Assembly: GCA_000469685.2 (NCBI GenBank)
Contig: LS997566.1
Location: forward strand, 14,200,118 to 14,264,117
Direction: 5' to 3'
Length of the DNA stretch: 64,000 nt
From: Haemonchus contortus
Taxonomy: Eukaryota; Nematoda; Chromadorea; Rhabditida; Trichostrongylidae
Below the pieces are notes generated by a model. That model had not been told where the DNA came from and made no database searches. It saw only the letters and a list, made by a program, of their open reading frames with translations. Below, in pieces: positions 10,501 through 22,974 of this stretch (positions within the stretch are counted from its first letter, which is position 1; the number at the start of each line of letters is the position of its first letter). A program made the position numbers and the translations under genes.

Positions 10501-13500
10501 GATGGAAGATTGGAGCGCGCAATTTGTGAGTTAGAAAGTCCTTTCATTATCTGAATTCGCTGGCCGCTCCCTTCAATTCCTGATCATCTTGATCATCGAT
10601 AATACAGGAGTAGTCATTTCAAACAATCAAGTCTCGTAAACATAAAAACGAAAAAGAAGGAGAATTAGCAATCAAAATCAATCAAAAAAGAAAGGCAGTC
10701 AATAAAAAATTTCGCCCTATCGATTGGCGGGAAGGCGGGCCGAGTACGGTAATTGCAGTTTGGAGCCGCCAGACAACTAAGAAAGATTTGCCGCATGCCG
10801 CAAAGCGAACGTGTGAAGTCGGGGAAAAGTTCCGTTACCCAGAAATAGTTCACTTCCTTGCATAGCCGCCTTTCGTTTCACAGATAAAGATGAGTCACTT
10901 GAGAGCAATCAAAAATATTTCCTTAAAAGGAATAATACTGTCGGTTCATGACCACTGTACTTCCTTCAATTGTTTTATTTTCCTTTCTTTTTGTCAATTC
11001 AACTATCAAAAATTTCAAGGAGCTGCAAACCTCTGCGTGCATCCGTTGGAAGTCCGGTATCGGTGGTCGTGGATAGTATTCGGTTTGATCATCTAGGCAA
11101 TGCAGATGTCGAACTTTTGCTGACACATGTGTACGAATAGTGTGCTCCTATAAAAATAAAGTATAATGAGGAAAAAAGGAAAAGAGAAACGCTTTCACAC
11201 AGCGAAAATCCAAATACACCTACTAGGAGCAAACTTGAGTTTTCAAAATCAAACGAGACGTCCGAAATTCAAGTGGATCTGACGTTTCCCTTCGGGAAGC
11301 CTCATAGAAAATGAAAAAGTGCAGAACAATTCCCATTTCCAGGTTTTTAGGCTACCAGGCTCAAGTTGGTAAATCCTCATATTCCGAAATCTCAAGCACA
11401 GCAACCAAAAACGGCTAGGCTCCCATCTTGACACCCGAGACGAGAGGCTTCTACTCACCGTCCGGTTTTCTCCGGGCACCTTGTTCTCCATTTATGCTTG
11501 GCTCTTTGATTGTATTCGAATATAATATACTTTAAGAACTACATTAGAGCATATTATCAACACGATCTAGAGCAGTCCTGAGTGCAAAAAACTTCTCATC
11601 TTAGAACTGGTGGTCACTAAGTAGAGTCAACTACTGACTTGCCCGTCATTATATGTATCACATACTCAACTTGAGCTTCATATTGGCGAACCAAATACTG
11701 CTGAGATATGAAGAAGCTCAGAATAGTATGAGACTGATCAGACATTGTTATTCCGGCATCTTCTTAGACTTTGCTGAGTCAATAAGAACTTTTATTTCCC
11801 TTCTATTTGAATCATACATAGCTGATACACATCTGAAGCTATGAAGCTTGAGACAGACAGATAATCTATAAAGCGATAAGAGGTAGATGAACTCTCAGAG
11901 GCACAGTTCACGATAATTTTGGGTAATCCAGATTATGATGAAAATGGAAGGCAAGATCGAAGCTAGGGCGATGAAGGTGAAGAAACTGCGTGAATCGGTG
12001 TTTTCGAAACAAAAAAAGTTTCGAAAAACTGTTGAAAAAGGGGCTGGATGAGAATGAGGCAAGATATATGAAGAAGAGTGGGGCGTTTGGACGAGTTATA
12101 TAATGTGTCTCCCTGCGAACGTGTGGGTCCAATGCGAATAACAGACCATGGTAAGCAAAAATTCATTCACTTATAAGCAGTAGGAGATTAAATAAGGGAT
12201 CGTAGCAGCAAAAAATATATTAGAGGAAAAAAGAATGGGAGAGAAACATCGCCTCATCAGCTCGGCGATCAGCTGATTGTTTGTGGGCCCTAGAACGAGA
12301 AGTTGCAATCTGTGTTGCCTCCACACTCGTCTGTCGTCACATCGATCGAGGGGCGGGAAAGCGAGGTCTTCCCCCCTCTCGAATTTTCGTTAACTGTGCC
12401 TTTAAACATGACACCTTCGAAATAATTCGCACACTCAAATAGATAATGATTTCTGGTGAAAGCTTTAGTCGAAGATGATGAAAAGGAAGCTTTTGAAGTG
12501 TCTAAGTATTACCCTTAGAAAAGGCGGCGTTGTCGCTTCTACAAGAAGTTGCACAGCTCGGCGGTGCGTGCTTCGTGAACGACGGTAATCTGCGTTAACT
12601 GGTGCCACATATGTCGTAATCGGTACAGGTCGGACTGAAAACCACTACTAACCACTTAATCATTTCGGAAATTACTGAAATAAGAACTGGGATGAATGCT
12701 GAAGTTTGAAAAATAATCACTCAATCATGGAATACTTCGATCTCTTGCCTAACAAACCTTCTAAAAAACCTTTAGAAAAAACAAAAAAGGGAAACTATCA
12801 GAAATCAGGAAAGATTATCAAACTTACCGGTGAGATCACCCATACTCTTCGAACGCCTAGAGAGAGCTTCTTGCTCGAAGTGCTTACGCATAACCGCAGT
12901 AAGTCGTCTTCGAATAGCCTGAATTTAGGCGTTACCAGAAATAAACAACTGCGATTTTTGGGGCAGGGGATGACATACCTCCACGTAGGCTTTATCCGAT
13001 ACCAGTGGATTGGTCGAGACATAGGTCGATTTCGGAACAGCTTGAGCAGTGAACCTGAGAAAGGTTGTCGTTCTCCTGTTGATCGGTTCCAGAAACATTG
13101 TTAGGCTGAACCTACGGTTTTGCCTTGTGTCCTTTATTTTCTTCTTCCTCCTCCTCCTCTCTCCTTTTTGATATCATTTCATCAAGAAATTTTTTGGAGT
13201 ACCTATTTATGATTGGTTTTCTGGAAAGCAATACTTGAGTTATATGAATCAATGAACATGGAAATGTCTATATTTACAGTTGCAGTTGTTATTTGGTTCA
13301 AATCAGCGTCTGCCCCAACAGAAGGATCGCCAAAGAGCTCTGCTAGAAGTTGGGCACGCCTGATACACTTTTTTATTTTTCATTATTATTTACACCAGGA
13401 ACGGCGGGATCATTTCAATGAGCAGGACGAGCAGGGGAAAGAACTCGATACTTCTGGGGAGTACAACCTTCGCTTCCAAATGCATACTAGAACCTATACT

Positions 13501-16500
13501 TGTACCCTTTCCGCGACGTCTTTACACAGGAAAGATCTTCTACAGGGAAAAAAAACTCCAGCGAGCTCCAATAGAGTTACGGTCAGAGTTCGCTGACATT
13601 TGGAAGTCAAGAAGGAACTACGGTATTGTGGTCACGAAATGTCTGAACTCGCAGTTTGGAGAAGCTTGACAAAGCATTCTTGTGATTTTTTAAAGACTCT
13701 CCTAATCCGTCCGCTTAGAAGGGTTGTATGACTGAGCAAAAGCCCCTGGGTGTTCCTTCATGTAACAGCGACAGATGGAAGCGTTCATCGAGCCGCTATG
13801 AGATTACACACGAAGCAGGTGATGTGAATGATTGGCGTTAATTAGCATGTGCGAAAGGGAGCTGATTCGATTTCCTTTAAAGAAGCAGAGCCTGAGAACA
13901 AACGGAAACGTAAAGGAGAGCAACTTTTTCAAACCTTGTACTGAATTTGAAAGGCACAGGAACGGTGATCTGTGGGACAAAGTTCTGAATTGGCTCAGGA
14001 ACCACGTCACGTTTTGTTGTTGATGGATGTGGTTCAGGCTTTTTCGACTCTCGGATTCCTTTGGCAGACTTTGGACGTGGTGGTCTCGGTTTGAATGGTG
14101 TAGGATCGCCTCCTGAAATCGTGGGACCGTGACATCGGAGAACGATATGGAAGACTTCAAAAAAGAACTGATTAGCGATGGGGGACCAAAATGGAATAGT
14201 GAGTGATGGTTTTGAGAAAGCCAAGGTTCAAAAAAAGAACGCCGAACATTTCAAAAACCAGGCCCTTACTTTCTGTTAGATACAGACCGATTTGGTAGAA
14301 CTCTTTTCCGTTGATGAATTAAATGAATGAATGAACTACACATGCATGCCGAAAGAGTTGTACCAAGCACCACCCCTATAACTCCTTGCTCACAACGATG
14401 CTGGCATAACCTCTCCTGCTACGGACCAGGACATAGTATGTAGGCTTAATGCTGACCTTCTATTCAAAACTTTTGGTCATAATAGATGGGAATGGCTAAA
14501 GTAATTTTTGAACTTCAACACCGACATTACCTTGATCTTTCAATTTTTCGGCTTCGGCTCCTTCACGATCATCTTTCACGACAACGTTTTCCTTACTGGG
14601 TTTGCTTTCTGTGAACTCTACCCTTTTAAAAGAATCGTCTTTGGCCTTTTCCTTGATCGTGACGCGGCCATTTCTTTTTGAGGATGTTTCCCGATTTGGA
14701 CCGCCTTCTTTATCGCTTTTCCTGGTCACTTTCTCTACAACTTCTCCACCGTTTCGCTTTTCTTTAGGGTCAGACGCTTCTCGAACATCGTCCGTAGTGC
14801 GATCACCGTTTGCTGGAAATTCCTCTTTGGAGTGTCCTTCTTCCGCTGCTTCGGCTGGCTCTTCCCTAAAAGCCCTAACATGATCAAAGGAAACGCAACG
14901 AAATCAAGTAATGAAACACAATAATCTGAAAAATTAAGTTTTAGCGTTTACGAATGCTATGTTATGTCATATATTCGGCCTGTATGTTTTGAGTCCACTC
15001 TGACAACGACATGAAGGAATTGTGATGGAATTAGCTAGAGGAAGAGGTGGGAGGGTAAGAAAACTGGGATGATCGCAAACTCAGAGTTTGACCGATACAG
15101 CAGAGTAAGCTGAGGCCATTTTGGGGAAAGATTGAAGGCACACCCTGCACTTTGAATTCAAAAGGGCTTGTAAAAACAACAGGGCGGATTATTCTTTGCG
15201 AACTCTTTTTCCTCTCTTTCAAGAACACAAGTGAATATCAATTAACGAGTGTAATGCACTATTACTGGCTGCATCTACAGAATGCATTTACAAAAAATTG
15301 CATCTACAAATACGCTTATTGGTAGGCATTTCTATGGTCCAGAATAGAAAATAGGCGATAAAATGCACTGCGGCTCCAGTGGAAAGACAACAACTTGAAG
15401 CAACGGGATCGAACGACACAAATCAAGTTCCAAGCAAGTGTCTCGAAGCTGAACATCCCACTGGCAAAGTTTTGGAACATCTTTCGCTTAACCGTTAAAG
15501 AAAGTCTCCTCCGCCCTGAAGCATGACTTTTCAACAACACTTCCAGAGGGTCATCCACGAAAACTACCCAGTGATGTTACTACACCTCAACACTTCCTCA
15601 ATGTATGACCCTGTGAGGAGAATGATTTGCACTAGAGCTAAAGAAATTTTTGGGTGGGGTTTTCCCAACATGTTGCCAGTGGTTATCTACCGAGGAAAAT
15701 CAGTGTTGGTCCGAGAGATCGCGCTTCTGCCTAAGAGGAAATGTATCTCACTCATTTCATGGCTGGATCGACTCACCCGAAGCCATGATGCACCCCCTGC
15801 TCTGGACTATCGAATGTAGTACCGCATAGTGGAGAGGAAGAATGGCAGAAAAATGGCAGCGTCGGGTGCCTTAGCGACGATGCTTAATGGTGGGGTTCCA
15901 AGGCTATTTCTATCCTCCGCGTGGATAGCGAACATTGGAAGCAATTTGTCTAGCATATTGTTCATGACAGGAGCATTTGGGTATAAAGAACTCATCGGTC
16001 ATGAAAGATCCAAAACGCTTCAATTTGGCATTTCTTCTCGAATAATTGGAATAGTAAAAAAGGGTTGATGCAACAATAACTCATCCTTACCTGCTGCTCT
16101 CATCAACTTTCTCGAGAATCTTTTCTTTTTCCCGATTTTGGGCCCGCTCCTTCCTCTTTTTCAATTTGACTTTCGTGGACAAATGTAGCATGTCAGCTGC
16201 ATCTTGTGCAGTCGGTCGTGTAGGTAGACTGGCAACCCGATCTCTGAGACGGGGTGGAATTGTGGGCTCGCTAAGGCGCGGATGTGCTGAAGATGCTTTA
16301 GGGCGATGACGGGTTGCAGATGCACTCTGGCGTCGATTAGCAGAACTATCTTCTTGGCCTCGTCTTTTCGGAGAGTTGCGGAGGGAGTCTTCAGAAAAAT
16401 GATCACTCAAATACTCAGGGAGGAGATCACCCAGTGAGTGCTCCATTGAGCGCTGGAGGGCAGCAGATGCAGCGGAACTCGAGTAAAGCGGCACCTTATT

Positions 16501-17832
16501 TTTCACTTGACTAGTAGATACATCTGAGGAGTATTGGTCATGTGATGTCCCGCTGGGACCCTGCTGCGCAAGTTCTTCTGCTGGAAGGTGAGATTGCAAA
16601 TATTCTGGAGGTAAATCCCGGGACAAATGTTCTTCTCTGCGAAGATGTTTTGCGCATTCAGTAGGTCGTTTGAGGAAATATTCTCCTGACCGAGAGTTCT
16701 GCTGGACCTTGGGTGGGAGATTGTTCACTTTCGGAACTCCTGGAAAGTTCTGGACTGGATATTCGGTCAATGGATGATCACGTGGATATCCGGTGGGAAA
16801 AGAATCAGCCAGAAATTCACTCCGAATGTGCTGAACCGAGGTTTCTGTGAGACGCTGATCAAGCGAGAACTCTCTAGAGCGGTAGTCGCCTACGAAATCA
16901 CCCGAACTGCGATACACCGTAAACTCGCTTGGACGTGGAGGACCAGGGTAGTCAGTTTGAAGCTGATCATCCATTGTCTGTCGTGCATAGTGCTCTTCCG
17001 TGTATCCACGCGGCCGGTGATGTATTGTGTATTCACTTGGGCGATGATGTATGGTGTACTCGCTTGGGCGATGATGAATGACGAATTCACCTTGACGAGA
17101 TAGGGCATTATAGTCGTTTGGACAGGAATCGGTTGCTCGTTCACTCGGGCAATGATGAACTGCCCATTGGCGACAGGTCGTATGGGGAACTGAATGGTAG
17201 CGGGATTCCTCCTCCCAAAGACGGGAAAGATACTCAGTTGTCTCCCTGTGTTTTGTGCGCAAATCCGTCAGGCGATCCGCCAGTGAGGAATCGCCAAGCG
17301 TTGAGCGGTCCTGAAATTCACACATAATTAGCGACGCGGTGTTGATTACGGTAGACGAGAATACTAGGCAGGAAACAGAGCCAGTCTACAAATGGTTTCA
17401 AGGAGTAAGCTGCTCATGCAATTCAGCACGGCTGGTACTGAAGAGTGCTCGTGCTCTGAACTAATAAGTGCGTAAAATATGTCGTTACTAGCAGTGACCA
17501 CGTTATACCTCCTGACCCAGTAAGAAAAACTAATTGTTGCATTGAGAATATCCTCTTGAATACTCAGACAACCAGCACTTTAATGAATCGCTTGGAAAGA
17601 CAAGAAAATTAGAAGGGGTTTGAGCTTTTTTTTCTTTTTTGATCAAAAATCTAAGCATGTGGTGTACTCGAAAGTATCAATTGTTATAATATAATAGAAA
17701 GGAAACCAGAAATTACCTCCTGCAGGGCTTTGAGTAGCCTTTCAGTCGCCTGTAATGTTTGATCAACCGCATCCATCATACGAGCGATCACGACGTCTTC
17801 ACATTTAGCTATTCATCTTCATTAAAGGATTT
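7514..17832 (-). CDS. FAM161 (UPF0564)-like ciliary/microtubule-associated protein, 15 exons
   Basis: FAM161 proteins bind microtubules at centrioles and ciliary bases. Exons: 17779-17717, 17310-16091, 14874-14531, 14112-13935, 13054-12979, 12918-12828, 12589-12513, 11147-11031, 9898-9806, 9725-9613, 9431-9273, 8718-8659, 8586-8487, 8426-8331 and 7702-7514. Every junction keeps phase, giving 991 residues. Exon 2 encodes a large low-complexity region with tandem SEYTIHHRP-like repeats; exon 3 is highly charged. Family-like blocks follow: ITVPVPFKFSTR (591-602), VEAIRRRLTAVMRKHFE (about 627-643), PPIPDFQRMHAE (711-722), TVPQPFHL (736-743), RPLIMERQS (868-876) and YEERLAAVGK (888-897). The tail is Ser/Glu-rich. 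The start at 17779 follows a TTTTCAG acceptor at 17833 (possible trans-splice site) and an in-frame stop; a five-codon upstream ORF lies between. Weakest junction: the AAG acceptor of exon 15. TPX2 is the alternative family. Confidence 0.7.
11897..12409 (-). mobile_element. MITE of the GGCACAGTTCACGATAA family
   Basis: This copy lies in the intron between the exons at 12513 and 11147 of the FAM161-like gene. One end reads GGCACAGTTCACGATAATTT and the other TTTTCGTTAACTGTGCCTTT, which are inverted relative to each other. The roughly 500-bp interior matches copies near 35.7, 41.2, 47.8 and 60.2 kb, here reversed. Confidence 0.75.
15523..16068 (+). other. Unrecognised interrupted open frame inside FAM161-like intron 2
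   Basis: A plus-strand frame of about 180 codons is interrupted only by a TAG at 15817-15819. It lies in the intron between the exons at 16091 and 14874, antisense to the host gene. Segments such as EIF­GWGFPNMLPVVIYRG and GALATMLNGGVPRLFLSS are hydrophobic and protein-like, but I do not recognise a family. It could be a decayed transposon or gene fragment, or chance. Confidence 0.25.
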
Positions 17833-18689
17833 CTGAAAAGAGCATAAGTACTGATGAGAGCTCTGTAAAAAGAAGCCAAGCTGGTAAAAAGGATGGGCTT
17901 CAGAACAGTGGCTCAGTTCGAAAGCAGAGTTGAGCAATAGCCTGCACACCAGTGCCAGCTATGGTATGCAGTCTCATTGTCAGCATGTAAAGATCAGATC
18001 CAAGAAATTTTCCTTGCCCAGAAACAAAAGGATATGCCCGAAGTAGTCGGTAAGATTACAACGAGCATTTTTAACGCCGGTGCATTTTACAAGCGGGAGC
18101 GAATCCCGGCCAAGAACACTACCACATGGTGGATAGGAACTGCATTTTTTGCCGTTTACGATCCTTTCTAGATACCTACAAATTTTGTACCACGGAACAA
18201 CTCACATACCCTATTTCCGATAAGTTCTCGGAGCAGGGCTATTCAAAAAGTGCTGTAGCAGGGACCTCAAATTTGTTATTCGATTACAATTCGATTTTGC
18301 AATTGGATCTATGAAAGGATATGTGAGAGAAGATTTATGAGCTCAAAAAGTAGTCATTCTATTTCGGTCGACATACCCTCTATCTCTGCTCGAGAACAAC
18401 AAGTTACATTAATATGGATTGCTACGAGGAGACTTTCAGACTATATACTGTATTTCTTGAATTATTTAGCAAATGCTGATGGTAAAACTCCATTTTTTCG
18501 AGGATATAAGAGTTTTTCCTTGCGTAATTTTAACAACATTGATTATATAATAACATTAATTAAATGCCAACATAAATGATTGACCTGAAGGGAGTGTGTT
18601 AATCTTATTAGGGCCGACAAACTGTTAAGGCATAGTTTCCAAGTTCGACTCTCGGAATAAAAACGAACATTTCGATCCGCGTTCAGAGT
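17833..18689. other. Stretch upstream of the FAM161-like gene
   Basis: This presumably includes the promoter of the minus-strand gene at 7514-17832. I see no convincing exon, RNA gene or repeat end. A short plus-strand frame at 17977-18171 lacks supporting splice signals. Confidence 0.35.
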
Positions 18690-20521
18690 AGAGATGTTAA
18701 AAGTCCCCCTGTACAGCTTAAAAAGCAAAACCTTTATCTAGGAATTTTTATTGCCTCAAAAAATGAATAAATTCTCACGAAAAATAGAAAATTTCTTCAG
18801 TGTCAGGATGATGCACCTCCTACTTGTTCTCAATCAGGAGCACGACCTAATGCGTACCACTATTTCAGAAATCTTTGGTTGTTCAAAATGCAGCTAGATA
18901 TATTCTAAAAAGAATCGGAAATTCGATTTTTTATGATAGTTCTGTTTCATTTCAATATCCGGAAAGAGACGAGTTATTCGAACAACGTAAGAGGGGTCTA
19001 TTAAACAGTAAGCGAACATTTTATGACGACGTTAGCTGTCATTGACGGATACCTGCTTGCACGTATACAAATAAAGTGAGAGCTGCGCTTGTGGGAGTAA
19101 AATAAAGATAGTTGGTGGGTTTAGAAACGATGATGATGAGAATCTTTCAAGAAAAAAATGGTCATCAGGCTTGAAACATGAAGAAATCACCAGGGAATAC
19201 GCTTATGTAAATAGCTGTAAATCTTTGGAATAATTTCTGTATTCCCCGATAATTTTAAGATGTGTTAAAGTGTTTCCAACCACACGCAATCTTAGCGTCA
19301 AATAGTGGATTACCGTTTTATGGACCAGCCACTGCATTGTAATACACCACAAGTATACGTACTTGTAAAAGATACTTAGGATCACATGCCACATTAATCA
19401 CAGGAAGAGGAAAAGCATATGCCAACACTACCGGCTAAGCGGTAAGTCAGCGAGCGGGCCTGACCATTCGATGAGGCGCGCGTTGCCCAGGTTACTATGG
19501 AAGCACCTTGGGTAAACGGGGAGCATGAGCCAACTGCTGGTGCTGAGCTGGTTCGGGAATACTGGAAAGATGGAGAAATGAAATTGGAGCATGTGTTTTT
19601 GATAAATTAGGAGCGTCCAAAGCTACTCAAGCCAATCTGCATTTTCAGCTGGTAAACCACCAGAGGCCTGGCACCGTCATGTGAAGCACCCAGTTTTCAA
19701 ATGTTTTCATGGAAGTCGTCTAAAAATAAGTCGTCTGATAGTGGAAGTTAAAATATGCAAATGTTTTAGAAAAATGTTGAACTAAGGGTTAAGCATGCTG
19801 TCACAGTAAATTGCTCAAATGTCTCCCATCCCCAAACTCTTTATCCAGTTTTAGCTTCCCCTCTCTTTGCTTTGACTCACTCAGCACTTGCACCAGTGGA
19901 AATCAAAGATGGGAGAACGAAAGAAAAGGGTGTAGGAACTAAGACAAAATAGTGTTTCAAGAGAAAAGTAAGAATCGAAAGGGAGCAAGCAAGGAAAGAC
20001 CTAAGGAATGGAAGAATCAATGTTGAGCTGTTGGCTGTATTATTTATAATATTGTTATGGCTTGTTCATATACCGATTTTACTCATCGCATAGAAGCCTG
20101 ACCATCGACCGGATGAAGAGGAAAAAGCCTAGGTGCAGCGTCGATAGTCCAACAGTCACCCTCAAAATGCGAATAGTTTAGCCCACCTGATCTTCACGAC
20201 TCCTCCGTGTTTCTCCGGTGTAAGACCACACCGGCATTTGGTCTTCTCATATTGCTTCGAATTAAGTAGTGCTCGTGCTGCTACCGCGGAGGCCAGGTCT
20301 CTGAAGGGTATTGCGTAAAGTCGAAAACTAAGAAGTGGAATCGAAGAGCTATCCGTTCGTGCCTTTGCCTTATTCTTTGATATTCTCGAATGCCCTCATA
20401 ACGCTCACTTTTTTAGTCGTTTTTAAAGCTGGATCTTTCTTGAACTTGGTTTCCTGGCTTAAATTCTGGAACTATTAGTAATGCACTGTAACTACTAAAG
20501 ACTTTCGTTCTATGGCAGTAT

Positions 20522-20707
20522 GGCATCTTTCATAGTCCACGACCGGTCGCGCGACTGGTCGCTCGACTGATCGCGCGGGACCTTCCACGGCGGCACCCAT
20601 AACTAGCGCGGCCTCCTCGACCGATCGAGCGACCAGTGGCGCGATCAGTAAAGCGACCAGTCGAGCGATTAGTCGCTAGCGACCGGTCGTGGACTATGAA
20701 AGATGCC
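20522..20707. mobile_element. Small foldback MITE (arm-specific), 186 bp
   Basis: Perfect 29-bp terminal inverted repeats begin GGCATCTTTCATAGTCCACG (20522-20550 and 20679-20707). The interior is built from degenerate GACTGGTCGC-like words. A 3-bp TAT target duplication flanks it. The other arm of the inverted repeat has a matching site without the element (revcomp of about 26400), which supports the insertion boundaries. Confidence 0.85.
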
Positions 20708-20748
20708 TATCACTAGGAGTCTGTTTACGTGAACGTCGTCCCAGCTAA

Positions 20749-20962
20749 CACTGCTTTCATAGTCCGCTAACCGGCCGGCTCACTGACGTGAAACGAATTA
20801 GTTCGTATGTAATAAATCAACGTCTGTTGCATTTCATTTCACGGCTTTAATCTGTCTGACCTTGAAAAGAATACAGTAGACGTAGATTTCTTACACACGA
20901 ACTAATTCGTTTTACGTCATTGCTCCGACGCGCCGGCCGGCTGGTGGACTATGAAAGCAGCC
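20749..20962. mobile_element. Second small foldback MITE (arm-specific), 214 bp
   Basis: The ends CTGCTTTCATAGTCC (20751-20765) and GGACTATGAAAGCAG (20946-20960) are inverted. A second inverted pair, AACGAATTAGTTCGT and ACGAACTAATTCGTT, lies inside. TAA flanks both sides (20746-20748 and 20963-20965), and the opposite arm shows a single TAA at the equivalent site without the element. The terminal repeats match the 20522 element, so they form one family with 3-bp duplications. Confidence 0.8.
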
Positions 20963-21314
20963 TAACATAACTTCTAGAGTCTCGGTGAGTGTTGTCGTGT
21001 CCGATCAGCATTCATTTAGCCTTGCACACAGCCAGTAGTACACTGTTTTCGGAAATCTGCGAAGACTACTACATTAATAGCATCGTGATGCTTCATTGCT
21101 TGTTGTGAGCTCCGACCATGAGTTTTTTACCGAGTTTTCAATCATATTCAAATATGCCGAAGACGAACAAGTCTGTCCCTTCCATCTTTTGTTATGTAAC
21201 AAGAAAATTACGTTCAAAACGAGAGCTCAAAAGATGGAGATTGGCGTTGGTTTTTAGGACCTGTTATTTGACCTATTCAATTTCCCACCTGTGACTTATT
21301 AGAAACCTTCTATT

Positions 21315-21600
21315 ATCTAGGTTGGTCCTGCGCCGTCGCAGGATCGGCTCTTCTATAGGCTGTCTTTACGGCCTTCCAGCCAAGTCGTCGTCTGACATTA
21401 CCTTGGCTTCAGAGAAATCCCTTTCGATCACTCCCCAACTTTTCTCCATGATTCTTTGTGGTCGCTACTTCGAGCTTCGAACTCCACCGCTTCCTGATGG
21501 ATGACCTCTTGTTCTTCGCAACACGTGCCCATACTATCGCGAGCACTGTTCTCTCGTCTTCATAGAAATTGTCTGCATAGTAGCGAAATGAAGCCTTCAT
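21315..21600 (-). pseudogene. RTE-type retrotransposon C-terminal remnant
   Basis: Read on the minus strand this is a frame-broken relative of the sequence MKMREQCPRWYGHVLRRTRD seen intact at about 29250. That motif (RWYGHVLRR) is typical of the C-terminal end of RTE-type endonuclease/reverse transcriptase proteins. The inverted partner is at 25680-25960. Confidence 0.55.
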
Positions 21601-22974
21601 TCAGTACACTTCATTTGAGCTAGAGCTCAATCTATATACGGCTTCAAGAAATCACGCTTTGTTGAAACGCAACACTATCTCTCTTAAAAACTTCAACATA
21701 CTGGTAAAGTGGTTAGTGGACGACAAGTGGTTGCATGCATTTATCTTCAATTATAACTCCAATGTAAATCTTTCGTCAAGCATGGAATACAAAGCAGCTC
21801 GCAATGGAGTGTTAAAGCTCTTCTTTTGATTTATATTCAGACAAGCTTCCTTCGATTAAGCTGTTGAGAGATATTTTCTCAATGTGTTTTAAAGGGTGAA
21901 GTTTGTATAGCTTTCCTTCAACTATCGCTACTTACACATATCAACGTTGAAGTGATTGGCCTCACCTTGGAACCGAAATGAAGAATGAGTCTGCACTCGC
22001 TCAAAAACGCAGTGGATGTCAAGAACTCTATTACAGCACAAAGGCGAAATTCTCTGCTTCGTTTATACTTGCCGTTGTGTATACCACCTTCAAATTGTCT
22101 AAGAAATTTCGAAACTTTTGAATCATATTTCACCTAAAAAAACGGCATAAATCCCTTAAAATGAGCTAGCAGAGTCGTTCAATTGCTTCAGTGTCTGAAG
22201 CGAATGAAGATTGAACAAGGGAGTGCGCGTTTATGAAGTATAGAAGTGCACAATTTGTCTTTGCTCCCGAAGAAATGCTTTGCGAAAAATACACAAATGG
22301 TGCCAGTGCCTGCATCATGTGTTTGTGTTTGTGTTGTGCACTTGCACCAGCACTTGTTCTTTTTGTTTCTTTTTGCCATTTTGTTGTTTTCTTTGCTTTC
22401 CGATAATAAATCATAATCATAACCATACATCGCACTGTACGTCGCCTGATTGAGGTCTGACAAAAACCGAGGACATACAATCATGCTATTCACTGCTAAG
22501 GCTGAGGTGGGAAAAGGCTAAGAGACCATGACTTGCACTCTGTGGAAAGAAATCGTTATGATTCGGCAACTAGAAAGTTGGATCGCACAGTGAGAGGTGC
22601 TGGCTAGAGTAGTAGCGAACGCTCAGGCTCTAATTTTGCTGCTGGTGGGAAGGCAGTCAAATTGTTACTATGAAGATAAACATGGAAGAAGAGGGTTCAA
22701 TAATATTGTTCACCAAGTACCTCAAGTCGTCTAAACAGAATGAAGCAAGAATGCTTCTCTGCTAAGCGAAGTTGATAACGGTTCAATGTTTTTGCCTCAC
22801 GAAGCACCTCACCAGCTCTTATCATTTGCTACTGCTTTCGTCATAGGCTATCCCTCTACAGTCTACATCGCTCAACAGAAGTACAAGACAGCACTGTGAA
22901 TAAGAAAACGTGAAGGAATAAGAGACCATCCCTCAAAGGCACAGTTCACGATAATTTTGGGTAATCCAGATTAT

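Larger units (their letters stand above)
18690..22974 (+). repeat. Giant inverted repeat 1, left arm
   Basis: This arm of about 4.3 kb reappears inverted at 24273-28245. Matching landmarks include 18829-18900 with 28010-28095 and 22166-22493 with 24746-25090; the latter encode almost the same 100-residue frame on opposite strands. Similarity falls towards the outer end. The arm ends in the first 35 bases of the GGCACAG-family MITE. Two small MITEs at 20522 and 20749 occur in this arm only. Confidence 0.85.

Noticed and set aside
12640..12720. Alternative exon after a TTATTTCAG acceptor near 12670 in the FAM161-like gene.
   Set aside because: It runs into a stop and does not restore phase, whereas the exon at 12589-12513 does.
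18602..18665. tRNA-like segment with GTTCGACTC and possible acceptor pairing.
   Set aside because: There is no room for an anticodon arm between the D-like and T-like arms.
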